Shown here: one piece after another, positions 26,488-34,329 of the stretch | How positions within the stretch are numbered: position 1 is the stretch's first letter | Layout: the number at the start of each line of letters is the position of its first letter | NCBI GenBank assembly: GCA_964407665.1 | Contig: CAYOWK010000002.1 | Span: forward strand, 62,001-126,000 | DNA length: 64,000 nt | Direction of reading: 5' to 3' | Origin: CAYOWK01 sp964407665 | GTDB lineage: Bacteria > Pseudomonadota > Alphaproteobacteria > Caulobacterales > Hyphomonadaceae | The notes under the pieces: model-generated | The model's database searches: none | The model's input: the letters and a program-made list of their open reading frames with translations, nothing else | Told to the model about the DNA's origin: nothing | Translations under genes and position numbers: made by a program

Positions 26488-27408
26488 ATGAGTCCCACTG
26501 ACATGATGGCCGCCGCAACCGGCGCCCTATCGGTGAATGCCGACTGGGGGCAGATCGCGATCCTGGTGGCGTCGATGCTGGCGGCTGGACTGTTCGCCGG
26601 TTTTGTCGCCGGCATGTTCGGCATCGGCGGCGGCTTCGTCGTGGTTCCGGCTCTCGCGGCTGTCCTGACCGTTCTGCCGCATGACGGCGGAGACGAGCAC
26701 ATCATGCACGTCGCGATCGGCACCTCGCTCGCGACCATCTTCTTCACGTCCCTGAGATCGGTGCAGGCTCACGCCAAGCGCGGCGCCGTGGACTGGAACA
26801 TCCTGAAGGGATGGCTGGCGCCCGTCGGCATCGGCGTGATCGCCGGCGTCATTCTCACCCGCTACATGGATGGCGGAGCCCTCAAGATCATCTTCGGCCT
26901 CGGCGTCCTGCTGATGGGGTTGCACTTCATCTTTCCGGTGCTGGCGAAGTACACCAAGCCCGAGGAAGACATGCCGAAGGGCGTGACCAAATGGGGCCTC
27001 GGCACAGTTCTGGGCGCGTTCTGCTCGCTCCTGGGGATCGGAGGCGGCACGCCTGCGGTGCTGATCATGACGCTGAACGGCGTCAAGATTCACAAGGCCG
27101 TCGCCACCGCAGCCGGCTTCGGCACCATCATCGCCATCCCCGGCGCCATCGGCAACGTCCTCATCGGTCTGGACGCGCAGGGCCTGCCGCTCGGTTCGGT
27201 TGGCTTCGTCAACGTGATCGCGCTGGCCGCCATCGTGCTGATGAGTTTCTGGACAGCCCCGATGGGTGCTGCGGCGGCCCACAGCCTCGACCCGGTGAAG
27301 CTGAAGCGCGTTTTCGGCGGCTATCTGCTCGTGACGGCGGCGTTCATGCTGAAGGATTCGCTGCCCATCGACGCGATGATGGGCGTGGTCGCTCCTGCGG
27401 TGGCCTGA
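26488..27408 (+). CDS. Sulfite exporter TauE/SafE family membrane protein
   Basis: 306 residues, about eight membrane segments in two homologous halves. Each half has the family signature: AGMFGIGGGFVVVPAL near residues 41-56 and LLGIGGGTPAVLIM near 181-194. The family exports small organosulfur or sulfonate anions (sulfite, sulfoacetate, taurine-derived products) across the inner membrane, but most members are uncharacterised. A hydrophilic loop between about 145 and 170 (KYTKPEEDMPKGVTKWG) separates the halves. Monocistronic; neighbours give no hint of sulfur metabolism, so substrate is open. Confidence 0.9.
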   Translation: MSPTDMMAAATGALSVNADWGQIAILVASMLAAGLFAGFVAGMFGIGGGFVVVPALAAVLTVLPHDGGDEHIMHVAIGTSLATIFFTSLRSVQAHAKRGAVDWNILKGWLAPVGIGVIAGVILTRYMDGGALKIIFGLGVLLMGLHFIFPVLAKYTKPEEDMPKGVTKWGLGTVLGAFCSLLGIGGGTPAVLIMTLNGVKIHKAVATAAGFGTIIAIPGAIGNVLIGLDAQGLPLGSVGFVNVIALAAIVLMSFWTAPMGAAAAHSLDPVKLKRVFGGYLLVTAAFMLKDSLPIDAMMGVVAPAVA

Positions 27409-27501
27409 GTTCGGGGCGCCTGGGATCGGGCCGCCTGAGGGCGCCTGCAATCCACGATACACGGCTTACGGTCGCCGAAGCAGCTGCCCCGGGCGGCCGC
27501 G

Positions 27502-28038
27502 CTAGCGATCGATGTCGGTGTAGTAGTCCGGGATAGCGACTTTGCTCGCTTCCTTCTCCGCCCGGCGCTCGCGGCCCCGGTACTTCGGATCGACACGCCG
27601 GCGGCGGTCGGGGCCGAAATAGGACGGCGATCGGATGAAGTCCCGGCGGCGTTCCACGACGGCCTGGACCTTCGCCCACGTCACCCGTGACGAGACGGGC
27701 TTGGCCAGCACCTCGTCGGCTCCGGCTTCCACGAAGTCGGCGATGACGCTGGGCCGTGCGTCAGCCGTGCATCCGATGATCGGAATGAAGGCGTTGGGCG
27801 TATCCGGCGAGCAGCGCAGGAGCTTGGTGAACTCCGCGCCGGTGAGGTCGCCGAGATGATAGTCGGCAATGACGAGATCGCACGGGTTGCTGCGCAGCGC
27901 CTCGAAGGCCTCCGCCGCGCCCTCGGCTTCCAGGAACCGGCTGATGCCAAGACCAACGAAGATCGTCTTCCAGACGGTCCGCATGAAATAGTGATCGTCC
28001 AGGATAAGGACGGTGATCTTGTCCAGCCGCGCGCTCAT
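27502..28038 (-). CDS. CheY-like response regulator with short basic C-terminal extension
   Basis: 178 residues. Receiver domain (about 8-130): acidic pair in LILDDH, phosphoacceptor Asp in LVIADYHLGD, switch Thr in GCTADARP and Lys in VLAKPVSS. After it comes a basic tail with FGPDRRRRVDP and RGRERRAEKE, seen on many alphaproteobacterial stand-alone receivers; it is not a recognisable DNA-binding domain. Probably a signalling output or phosphate-sink protein acting by protein contact. No cognate histidine kinase is adjacent. Orphan gene between the TauE exporter and the biosynthetic cluster, convergent with the former. Confidence 0.9.
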   Translation of the reverse strand: MSARLDKITVLILDDHYFMRTVWKTIFVGLGISRFLEAEGAAEAFEALRSNPCDLVIADYHLGDLTGAEFTKLLRCSPDTPNAFIPIIGCTADARPSVIADFVEAGADEVLAKPVSSRVTWAKVQAVVERRRDFIRSPSYFGPDRRRRVDPKYRGRERRAEKEASKVAIPDYYTDIDR

Positions 28039-28199
28039 GCGACCGCCGGGCCGGCGCCGAGGCAGGCATCGCAGAAGTTCGTGTTAAAAGGCTCGGTCAT
28101 CGGGCGCCCGTGACAGCGGTTTCCGGTTTGACCCTTGCTGGTGCCGGTTAATGTCGAGTGTATCAAAAGATACCATCGCCGCCACTGGGCAGCCGCCGG

Positions 28200-28655
28200 T
28201 CAACTTTGCGTGGGCGTTTCGGCTTCCAGGGACAGGGTAAGGGTTCCCGTCACACTGACGTCCCCGCCCGAGACATCGAACGCATACTGGGCTCCATCGC
28301 CCAGCGACGCTGTCCGTTTCGCCTCGATGCGCAGGACCGGGCCGGCCGCGTCGAGCCACGGCCCCGACCAGCGCACAGCCGACACCACGACGATGAACCC
28401 CCGCCGCGGCGGCCCCTCTTGCGCAACCAGCGCCGAATGCGCCGCCATCGCCTGGGCCGCGTATTCCAGCGCCGCCGCCGCCGGCAGCCTGTCCGCCTCG
28501 CGCAGCGGGTTGGCGAGAAGGGTGTGGCTGCTTGCCGAGCAGACGATGTGCTCCGCGCCATAGTCCTCGATCGTGTCGAGCAGGACCATGTTACCCGAAT
28601 GGGGTAGCAGGCGCGCCAGCCCGGATTTGTCGAGGGGGAGGGAAACAGTGATCAT
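28200..28655 (-). CDS. ApeP-like hotdog 3-hydroxyacyl-ACP dehydratase
   Basis: 151 residues from ATG 28655. Hotdog fold of the COG4706 type, as in ApeP of aryl polyene clusters: N-terminal LARLLPHSGNMVLLDTIEDYG matches the family start, followed by ALEYAAQAMAAHSAL, where the glutamate and the LPHSG histidine are candidate dehydratase residues. Such proteins dehydrate 3-hydroxyacyl-ACP and in aryl polyene systems act as a heterodimer with an ApeI-type partner. That partner candidate is the divergent gene 28 bp away. The ribosome site is weak and an earlier alternative start cannot be excluded. First gene at the left border of the biosynthetic cluster. Confidence 0.85.
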   Translation of the reverse strand: MITVSLPLDKSGLARLLPHSGNMVLLDTIEDYGAEHIVCSASSHTLLANPLREADRLPAAAALEYAAQAMAAHSALVAQEGPPRRGFIVVVSAVRWSGPWLDAAGPVLRIEAKRTASLGDGAQYAFDVSGGDVSVTGTLTLSLEAETPTQS

Positions 28656-28682
28656 GGCGGCCGGGATAGTGGAGCGCTTGCC

Positions 28683-29015
28683 ATGCGCCAAGAGGGGCGC
28701 CAATCGGAAGCCATGACCGCAACCGACGTTTTCCCGGCGACCCACGCTGTATTCCCAGGCCATTTCGAGGGCCGTCCCATCGTGCCCGGCGCCCTGCTGA
28801 TGGCGCGGGTGACTGCAGCCGTGGCGGACGCCTTCCCGGAAATGACCGTGACCGGTATCCGGCGGGCAAAATTCGTCCGCACGCTGGGGCCGGATGAGAC
28901 ATTCGAGATCGAGCTTTTTCCCCCCTCGGGAAGTGGTCTTCGTTTCCGTGTCGCCGCCGCCGGAGACACTGTCGCCGAGGGCCAGATTGTGGTCTCGGCG
29001 CCGCCTCAGGGGTGA
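28683..29015 (+). CDS. ApeI/FabZ-like hotdog dehydratase, short form
   Basis: 110 residues from ATG 28683 (GGAG eight bases upstream); ATG 28713 would give 100 residues beginning at MTATDVFPATH. Carries the FabZ/ApeI catalytic loop THAVFPGHFEGRPIVPGALL with the active histidine. The FabZ glutamate helix (GVLI-EALAQ) is altered here to LLMARVTAAVAD with no acidic residue, so alone it may be inactive and need a partner for the second catalytic residue, as in ApeI:ApeP heterodimers. Divergent from the ApeP-like gene and upstream of the DarA-like gene, so it probably heads the plus-strand operon. Dehydration of 3-hydroxyacyl-ACP is inferred. Confidence 0.85.
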   Translation: MRQEGRQSEAMTATDVFPATHAVFPGHFEGRPIVPGALLMARVTAAVADAFPEMTVTGIRRAKFVRTLGPDETFEIELFPPSGSGLRFRVAAAGDTVAEGQIVVSAPPQG

Positions 29016-29127
29016 ACCTGCACCGCCAGACGATCCGCGGCGCCTCTCTGCGTGGCAGGCGAATTGACACTGGCAAGCGGTCACTCCATTGAGAACGAGG
29101 GTCGCTAGGGGTCGGATCGCGCCTTTC

Positions 29128-30078
29128 ATGAAGAAAGTGCTTTTCATTCACTTCTCGCAGACGGGGCAACTGTCGGACATTCTGTCCGCAATGGCCGCGC
29201 CGCTGGAGAAGGCAGACGGATTCGAGGTTTCGCGGGCGTGCATCACGCCGCGGAAGCCTTATCCGTTCCCGTGGCCGTTCTGGCGTTTCTTCAACACCTT
29301 CCCTGAAACCGTCTACGAGGACGCCGACCCGGTCGACATCACCGGGGCCGACCTCGACGCCGATTACGATCTTGTGATCCTGGGCTATCAGGTCTGGTTC
29401 CTGTCCCCCTCGCTGCCGGCGACCGCCTTCCTGGATTCGCCCGAGGCGAAGAAGCTGCTGGCTGGCCGCCAGGTGATGACCGTGATCGGCTGCCGCAACA
29501 TGTGGCTGATGGCGCAGGAGCGCATGAAGGAACGGCTCGCCGCCCTCGGCGCCCGCCTGGTCGACAATGTGGTGCTGATCGACAGCGCCCATAGCGCCTT
29601 CACCTTCATCTCGACCCCGGCCTGGATGCTGACCGGCAAGCGCGGGCCGTTCCTGGGCGGAAAGATCCCCGAGGCCGGCATCTCGAAAGCCGACATCGCC
29701 GCCTGTTCCCGGTTCGGCGACGCCATCGTCCGCCATCTGCCCGAACGCGGCGCCAACGCAGGCGGCTCCATGCTGGAAGGCCTCGGCGCCGTTCGCATCA
29801 ACGACAAGCTGATCGGCTCCGAGGTGATCGCCAAGCGCAGCTTCAAGCTGTGGGGCGGCCTCCTGCGCGCCATCGGCAAGCCGTCCAATCCGCTGCGCCT
29901 TCTGGTGCTTGCGCTTTATGTGGTGTTCCTGATTACCCTGATCCTCACCGTTGTGCCGCTCACGGCGGTCATCAAGCGGCTGCTGTCGCCGTTCACGCGC
30001 GGCAAGATAGCCAGCCAGAAAGCCTACTTCGCGGCCCCCTCCGGGGAGTCGCGGGCGTTGCTGGATCAGGGCGCATGA
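29128..30078 (+). CDS. DarA-like 'dialkylresorcinol condensing enzyme', membrane-anchored flavodoxin fold
   Basis: 316 residues from ATG 29128 (MKKVLFIHFSQTGQLSDIL). The N-terminus is a flavodoxin-type phosphate-binding strand-loop (HFSQTGQ), followed by WFLSPSLPATAFL, as in the proteins annotated as dialkylresorcinol condensing enzyme. In dialkylresorcinol pathways the DarA protein is linked to aromatisation of the cyclohexanedione formed by DarB. A hydrophobic stretch at about 268-290 (LLVLALYVVFLITLILTVVPL) should anchor it in the inner membrane, followed by a basic tail. The stop overlaps the DarB-like start (ATGA). FMN binding and reaction are inference from family. Confidence 0.85.
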   Translation: MKKVLFIHFSQTGQLSDILSAMAAPLEKADGFEVSRACITPRKPYPFPWPFWRFFNTFPETVYEDADPVDITGADLDADYDLVILGYQVWFLSPSLPATAFLDSPEAKKLLAGRQVMTVIGCRNMWLMAQERMKERLAALGARLVDNVVLIDSAHSAFTFISTPAWMLTGKRGPFLGGKIPEAGISKADIAACSRFGDAIVRHLPERGANAGGSMLEGLGAVRINDKLIGSEVIAKRSFKLWGGLLRAIGKPSNPLRLLVLALYVVFLITLILTVVPLTAVIKRLLSPFTRGKIASQKAYFAAPSGESRALLDQGA

Positions 30079-31217
30079 CCAGACCCGTATATGTGACACA
30101 GACATCGTCCTTCCTGCCGAACGAGCCGGTTGGAAACGACGAGATGGAGCGCCTGCTGGGGCAGGCAGGCGGACGTCCCTCGCGCGCGCGCCGGATGATC
30201 CTGCGCTCCAACGGCATCCAGACCCGCCACTACGCGATTGACCCGGTCACGCTCGAGCCGACCCATTCCAACGCCCAGGTGACAGCCGAGGCGGTCCGCC
30301 GTCTCGATTCCGTCTCGCTGGCCGAGGTCGGCTGCCTCGCCTGCGGCACCTCGCTGCCGGACCAGATCATGCCCAACCACGCCGTGATGGTGCAGGGCGA
30401 GCTGAAGATGCCCGCCAGCGAAGTGGTCGCTACCAGCGGCATCTGCCTCTCGGGCCTCACCGCCCTGAAGTACGCCTGGATGGGCGTCCTCTCCGGCCAG
30501 CACGACCGCGCTGTGGCCACCGGATCGGATGTCGCGTCTGCCCTGACCCACGCCCGCAACTTCGCCGCTGAAGTCGACGATGAGGTCGAGGCGCTGGAGA
30601 AGCATCCCGAACTCGCCTTCGACAAGGACTTCCTCCGCTGGATGCTGTCGGACGGCGCAGGCGCCATGCTGCTCGAGCCGCAGCCGCGGCCGGACGCTCT
30701 GAACCTGCGCATCGACTGGATCGACGTCGCCAGCCACGCGGGCGAGATGGAAACCTGCATGTACGCAGGCGCCGTCAAGAACACCGACGGCACAACCACC
30801 GGCTGGATGCGGATGAGCCAGGACGAGCGCGACGCGCAGTCCGCCCTGGCGGTCAAGCAGGACGTGAAGCTGCTGAACGAACACGTCATCCGCTACACGC
30901 TGGAAAAGACGCTCGAGCCCATCATCAAGAAGCGCAGCCTGAAGCCGGACAGCATCGACTGGTTCCTGCCGCACTACTCCTCGGGTTACTTCCGCGACCG
31001 CGTGAAGGTCGGTCTCGAAAACGTAGGCTTCCCGATCCCTCAGGATCGCTGGTTCACCAACCTCACAGCGCGTGGCAACACGGGCGCCGCCTCGATCTTC
31101 ATCATGATCGACGAGCTGGTGCGCTCGGGCCGCCTCGAACGCGGACAGACCATCCTGTGCTGGGTGCCGGAAAGCGGCCGCTTCAGCGCCGGCTTCATGC
31201 ACCTGACAGCGGTCTAG
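30075..31217 (+). CDS. DarB-like beta-ketoacyl-ACP synthase III
   Basis: 380 residues from ATG 30075, overlapping the DarA-like stop. Thiolase-fold KAS III with a complete Cys-His-Asn triad: Cys124 in ATSGICLSG, His300 in WFLPHYSSG, Asn335 in TARGNTGAAS. DarB-type enzymes join two acyl chains by a Claisen condensation and Michael addition to give 2,5-dialkylcyclohexane-1,3-diones, the precursors of dialkylresorcinols; ordinary FabH instead primes fatty acid synthesis. Pairing with a DarA-like gene favours the former. The long N-terminal segment before TAEAVRRL and the region DDEVEALEKHPELAFDKDF differ from FabH. Central enzyme of the cluster. Confidence 0.9.
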   Translation: MTRPVYVTQTSSFLPNEPVGNDEMERLLGQAGGRPSRARRMILRSNGIQTRHYAIDPVTLEPTHSNAQVTAEAVRRLDSVSLAEVGCLACGTSLPDQIMPNHAVMVQGELKMPASEVVATSGICLSGLTALKYAWMGVLSGQHDRAVATGSDVASALTHARNFAAEVDDEVEALEKHPELAFDKDFLRWMLSDGAGAMLLEPQPRPDALNLRIDWIDVASHAGEMETCMYAGAVKNTDGTTTGWMRMSQDERDAQSALAVKQDVKLLNEHVIRYTLEKTLEPIIKKRSLKPDSIDWFLPHYSSGYFRDRVKVGLENVGFPIPQDRWFTNLTARGNTGAASIFIMIDELVRSGRLERGQTILCWVPESGRFSAGFMHLTAV

Positions 31218-31228
31218 GATCGCGTCCC

Positions 31229-31648
31229 ATGAAGAAGGACGACGTCCCGCAGGATGAGGCCAAGAGCTTCGCGGGCAACCGCAAGCTGCTTTATGCCGTG
31301 GGCGAGGCGGGCGACTACGAAGGCGTGACCTCCGCGGGCTGGGAGGCGGAGGACTACGCGACCCAGGCCGCCGTCGCCGAGATCAACCGCATGCGCGATG
31401 AAGCCTTCCAGCGCGCGAAGGCGGGCATGGTGTCGGCCCTCGAATTCCACATGTACGCCCGCCGTATGGAGCCCGCGACCCTCTCCCAGACCACCGGCTT
31501 TCCCGGCTGGCGCATCCGCCGCCACCTGAAGCCTGCCATCTACGCGAAGCTGCCCGACAGCATCCTGCAGCGCTATTCCGACGCGATGGGCCTGACGCTC
31601 GCCCAGCTCCGCACGCTGCCCGCCTCGCCGGAGGCCGAGACGCCATGA
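31229..31648 (+). CDS. Small unknown protein, conserved-looking, possible HTH-like C-terminus
   Basis: 139 residues from ATG 31229, 11 bases after the DarB-like stop; its own stop overlaps the BtrH-like start (ATGA), so it is firmly in the operon. Highly charged N-terminal half (Asp/Glu-rich, GEAGDYEGVTSAGWEAED) and a central helix (AAVAEINRMRDEAFQRAKAGM). The C-terminal 60 residues (RRMEPATLSQTTGFPGWRIRRHLKP, then YSDAMGLTLAQLRTLP) look like the helix order of a lambda-repressor-type HTH, with recognition helix near WRIRRHLK. It could be a local regulator or an accessory subunit. No family recognised. Confidence 0.8.
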   Translation: MKKDDVPQDEAKSFAGNRKLLYAVGEAGDYEGVTSAGWEAEDYATQAAVAEINRMRDEAFQRAKAGMVSALEFHMYARRMEPATLSQTTGFPGWRIRRHLKPAIYAKLPDSILQRYSDAMGLTLAQLRTLPASPEAETP

Positions 31649-32664
31649 CGGACACTCCAAACAAACCAACCTCTCACAGTGACTTCGCCCACCGGCAGTC
31701 GGCGCACTGCGAGAGCGGCGTCGCATCAAACCTCCTCACCCACCATGGCCTCGCCATGAGCGAGCCGATGGCGTTCGGCCTCTCGTCCTCGCTGGCGTTC
31801 GCCTACATGCCGATGATCAAGATGGCCGGCCTGCCGCTGATCGGCTACCGCCACTTGCCGGGGAGCGTGCTCGATGGCGTCGCCAGACGCCTGCAGATGA
31901 AGTGGGACCGCCAGCGCTTCTCCGATCCCGAAGAAGGCATGAAGGCGCTGGACCGGCATCTCGACGCGGGCCGCGCCGTCGGCATGCAGACCAGCGTGTT
32001 CTGGCTGCCTTACTTTCCGCCGGACATGCGCTTCCACTTCAACGCCCACAACCTCGTGGTCTACGGCCGCGACGGCGACGACTACCTCGTCTCGGACCCG
32101 GTCTTCGAGACGCCTCAGCGCTGCGACCGCGCGTCGATGCAGAAGGCCCGCTTCGCAAAAGGCGCGATGGCCTCGCGCGGCCTGATCTACCATCCGCTCG
32201 GCGTGCCATCGGACGTGGACTACGCCAGGGAAATTCCGAAGGCGATCCGCTGGAACCGCAAGACGATGACGAAGGCGCCGCTGCCCATCGTCGGCATCCG
32301 CGGCATCCGCTACCTCGGTCGCAAGATCGTCGCGACCGGCAAGGCGGCGAATGCAGAGAAGCTCCTGCCGCTCTATCTCGGCCACATCGTCCGTATGCAG
32401 GAAGAGATCGGCACCGGCGGCGCTGGCTTCCGCTTCCTCTATGCAGCCTTCCTTCAGGAAGCCGCGAAGAAGCTCGGCAACCCTCTGCTCGGCGAGGCCG
32501 CCAGGGATCTCACCGACGCAGGCGATGAATGGCGCCGCTTCGCGCTCTACGCCACCAAGATGGCGCGCGGCCGCAAGAAGATGGACACCGCCGAACTCGA
32601 CGCCGTCCTCAACCGCATCGCCGACCAGGAGACCGCCGTCTGGAAGAAGCTGGAAGCCTTCTGA
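31645..32664 (+). CDS. BtrH-family protein (putative ACP-to-acceptor acyltransferase)
   Basis: 339 residues. N-terminal BtrH domain with a cysteine-protease-like triad: Cys22 in SAHCESGVASNLL, His135 in NAHNLVVYG and Asp151 in YLVSDPVF. BtrH itself moves an acyl group from an ACP to an aminoglycoside amine in butirosin synthesis. The C-terminal half (about 190-339) is helical, with KAIRWNRKTMTKAP and a repeated AxxLxDAGDEWRRF region, matching the C-terminal domain of that family. No signal peptide. In this cluster it could release the ACP-bound chain onto an amine or phenol; acceptor unknown. Last gene of the plus-strand operon. Confidence 0.85.
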   Translation: MTDTPNKPTSHSDFAHRQSAHCESGVASNLLTHHGLAMSEPMAFGLSSSLAFAYMPMIKMAGLPLIGYRHLPGSVLDGVARRLQMKWDRQRFSDPEEGMKALDRHLDAGRAVGMQTSVFWLPYFPPDMRFHFNAHNLVVYGRDGDDYLVSDPVFETPQRCDRASMQKARFAKGAMASRGLIYHPLGVPSDVDYAREIPKAIRWNRKTMTKAPLPIVGIRGIRYLGRKIVATGKAANAEKLLPLYLGHIVRMQEEIGTGGAGFRFLYAAFLQEAAKKLGNPLLGEAARDLTDAGDEWRRFALYATKMARGRKKMDTAELDAVLNRIADQETAVWKKLEAF

Positions 32665-32837
32665 AGGTCAGGCGCCTGAGCCGGAAACGGCTCCAGATTG
32701 TGGAACGCCCGGCGCTTGTCACCACCAGCTGCGCCCCCGTCTCGCGGGCGTTGCCCGCAACCAGCCAGCCCATCCTTCGAGACGCGCATGAGCCGGCCGG
32801 TTGCTTCCGCCCATAAAAACTCATGAAATTCAGGGAA

Positions 32838-32880
32838 GGCTCATCCTGAGGAGCGCACGCAGTGCGCGTCTCGAAGGACG
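32838..32880. repeat. REP-like repeat, copy 1
   Basis: Begins GGCTCATCCTGAGGAGCGCA and ends GTCTCGAAGGACG; internal GCGCAC-GCA-GTGCGC palindrome. Matches copy 2 at 33057-33100 except for one inserted T. A partial copy in reverse orientation (CATCCTTCGAGACGCGCATGAGC) lies at 32771-32793. This wording is widespread between genes in Alphaproteobacteria. Confidence 0.85.
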
Positions 32881-33056
32881 GGCCTTCCCGCCAGAAGCCC
32901 GCGGATTCGGTTGGGTTCAGCGATCCCAATCCGACCGGGTTCAAACCCCGCCTAATCTCCCCCTCGCGTCTGGCATGGGAGGGTTTGGCGGCCACCGAAC
33001 CATCAAACGCCAGCCGCTCGGACGGCGCGGCGACCGCCGCTCTGGTCGCCCGCGAC

Positions 33057-33100
33057 GGCTCATCCTGAGGAGCGCACGTCAGTGCGCGTCTCGAAGGACG
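33057..33100. repeat. REP-like repeat, copy 2
   Basis: Direct copy of the element at 32838-32880, with one extra T in the centre (CACGTCAGTGCGC). Lies 219 bases downstream of the first. Confidence 0.85.
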
Positions 33101-33423
33101 AGCCCGAGCGGGCGTCCGCCAGCAGCGGTCTGAAACACCTGTCCCCGGAATTGATCTAAACCGGGGGTGACCATGGGCGTCGGCGCTCATGCGCGTGACA
33201 CCGGGACGGGGATGAGCACTAAAAAGTGCGCACCAACCGCCGGGCCAAACGTCTGACATGGGGCGCGTGGGAACACGCACCGGCCAGTCGCAAGACCGGC
33301 AGCTTATACAAGAAGGCGCGTTCTGCGCGCCCCGTCCTCCTGTGTTCAAGGAGGGAGCTACAGCATCACGGACGGCTCACACGCCGGTCCGGACGAGACC
33401 TCATGTCCCGGAAAGCAACCCGC

Positions 33424-34329
33424 TCAGCGCGAAACCGAGAACGCCGCAAACGCGCCGCGTTCGTCCATGTTCACATGCAGCATCACATCAGCCTCGATGT
33501 CCGACGCCAGGAAGGCGCCGACAGCGCCGCCGCTCTGGCAATCGTAGTAGGCGTGGCCGGCGCGATAGTCGAACACCTTGCTTACGCCCACGGCCGATCC
33601 CGCATCGCGGACGACGCCATCGACGGCGAACTGCCCGATGGCCAGCACCGCGCGCGAAGGATCAGGCGCCTGCGATTTCATCCAGCCCGCAAGGGCTTCG
33701 GAGCCGGACAGGAACTCCACGGAGCGAACGCGCGGCCCCGCCACATCAGCGGCCGCAGCCTCGAGCCACAGCCAGTGCGTGCCTTCCGCTACCGGCGTAC
33801 TGGCCGCGAGCCGGAGACGCTCGCGGTGGATGTCGAGCGGCGTCAGCACAATATCGACGGCTCCCGTCAGCGCAGAGGGCGAAACCCCCAACTCCATGTC
33901 GAGAAGCGACAGCGCCAGTGCAGACTCGAAGCTGAAATAGCGGTTGCAGACGAAGGACGAGCGTCCGTGCAGCCGGAACTGCTTTGCGATGTAGAAGCAC
34001 GCCGAGTTGCTGACGGTGTTGATGAAGGACAGAGGGCGGGGGGGAGAGCCGTCCTTGTACATCTGGGTCATCACCTCGACGGTGACTTCCATGTCGCCCC
34101 GGCCAGAGGAGAGATAGACGCCGGTTTCCGGCTTGGCGGCCTGTCCGCCCAGCGCGCGCCCGGCGCCGAGGACGCCCAGCTGGATGAACCGGCCAACCCG
34201 GCGAATGGCGGTCCCTGTGGCCTGCAGCACAAGCGGCTTCAGCTCCGGAAGGGCGGCCTCGACCGGCGCGTAATAGTCGCCCGTGCCCCGGATCAGGGCG
34301 CCTGCGAAAGGAGAGAGCATGTCAGGCAT
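33424..34329 (-). CDS. Ketosynthase-like chain-length factor without active-site cysteine
   Basis: 301 residues, thiolase fold, shorter than a full KAS. Aligning the nucleophile-elbow region HGRSSFVCNRYFSFESALAL (121-140) with GGPDFTINTACTASANALAY of the neighbouring ketosynthase puts Tyr131 where Cys150 stands. The first catalytic His (KAHGT) has no counterpart, while the second is kept in RAGHAYYDC. So it cannot condense by itself and probably pairs with the upstream ketosynthase as a KS-CLF heterodimer, as in type II PKS and aryl polyene systems (ApeO:ApeC). Its start lies inside the ketosynthase gene end (8-base overlap). The last gene of the minus-strand operon. Confidence 0.85.
   Translation of the reverse strand: MPDMLSPFAGALIRGTGDYYAPVEAALPELKPLVLQATGTAIRRVGRFIQLGVLGAGRALGGQAAKPETGVYLSSGRGDMEVTVEVMTQMYKDGSPPRPLSFINTVSNSACFYIAKQFRLHGRSSFVCNRYFSFESALALSLLDMELGVSPSALTGAVDIVLTPLDIHRERLRLAASTPVAEGTHWLWLEAAAADVAGPRVRSVEFLSGSEALAGWMKSQAPDPSRAVLAIGQFAVDGVVRDAGSAVGVSKVFDYRAGHAYYDCQSGGAVGAFLASDIEADVMLHVNMDERGAFAAFSVSR

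Larger units (their letters stand above)
32665..33423. other. Convergent intergenic region inside the cluster, with repeats
   Basis: 759 bases between two convergent operons. No coding frame of credible character. It holds two direct copies of a 43-base repeat (listed separately), an inverted half-copy at 32771-32793, a hairpin CCCCGG/CCGGGG at 33143-33166 and a small hairpin GCACT-AAAA-AGTGC at 33216-33229. None has a T-tract, so bidirectional rho-independent termination is not evident. Confidence 0.6.

Noticed and set aside
28683..29015. Start of the FabZ-like gene at 28713 instead of 28683
   Set aside because: Not firmly excluded; the better-placed GGAG before 28683 made me prefer the longer form.
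28591..30105. Long open frame antisense to the dehydratase, DarA-like and DarB-like genes
   Set aside because: High-GC third-position bias keeps antisense frames open. Its translation is Arg/Pro/Gly-rich with no family features, and the sense genes have motifs and ribosome sites.
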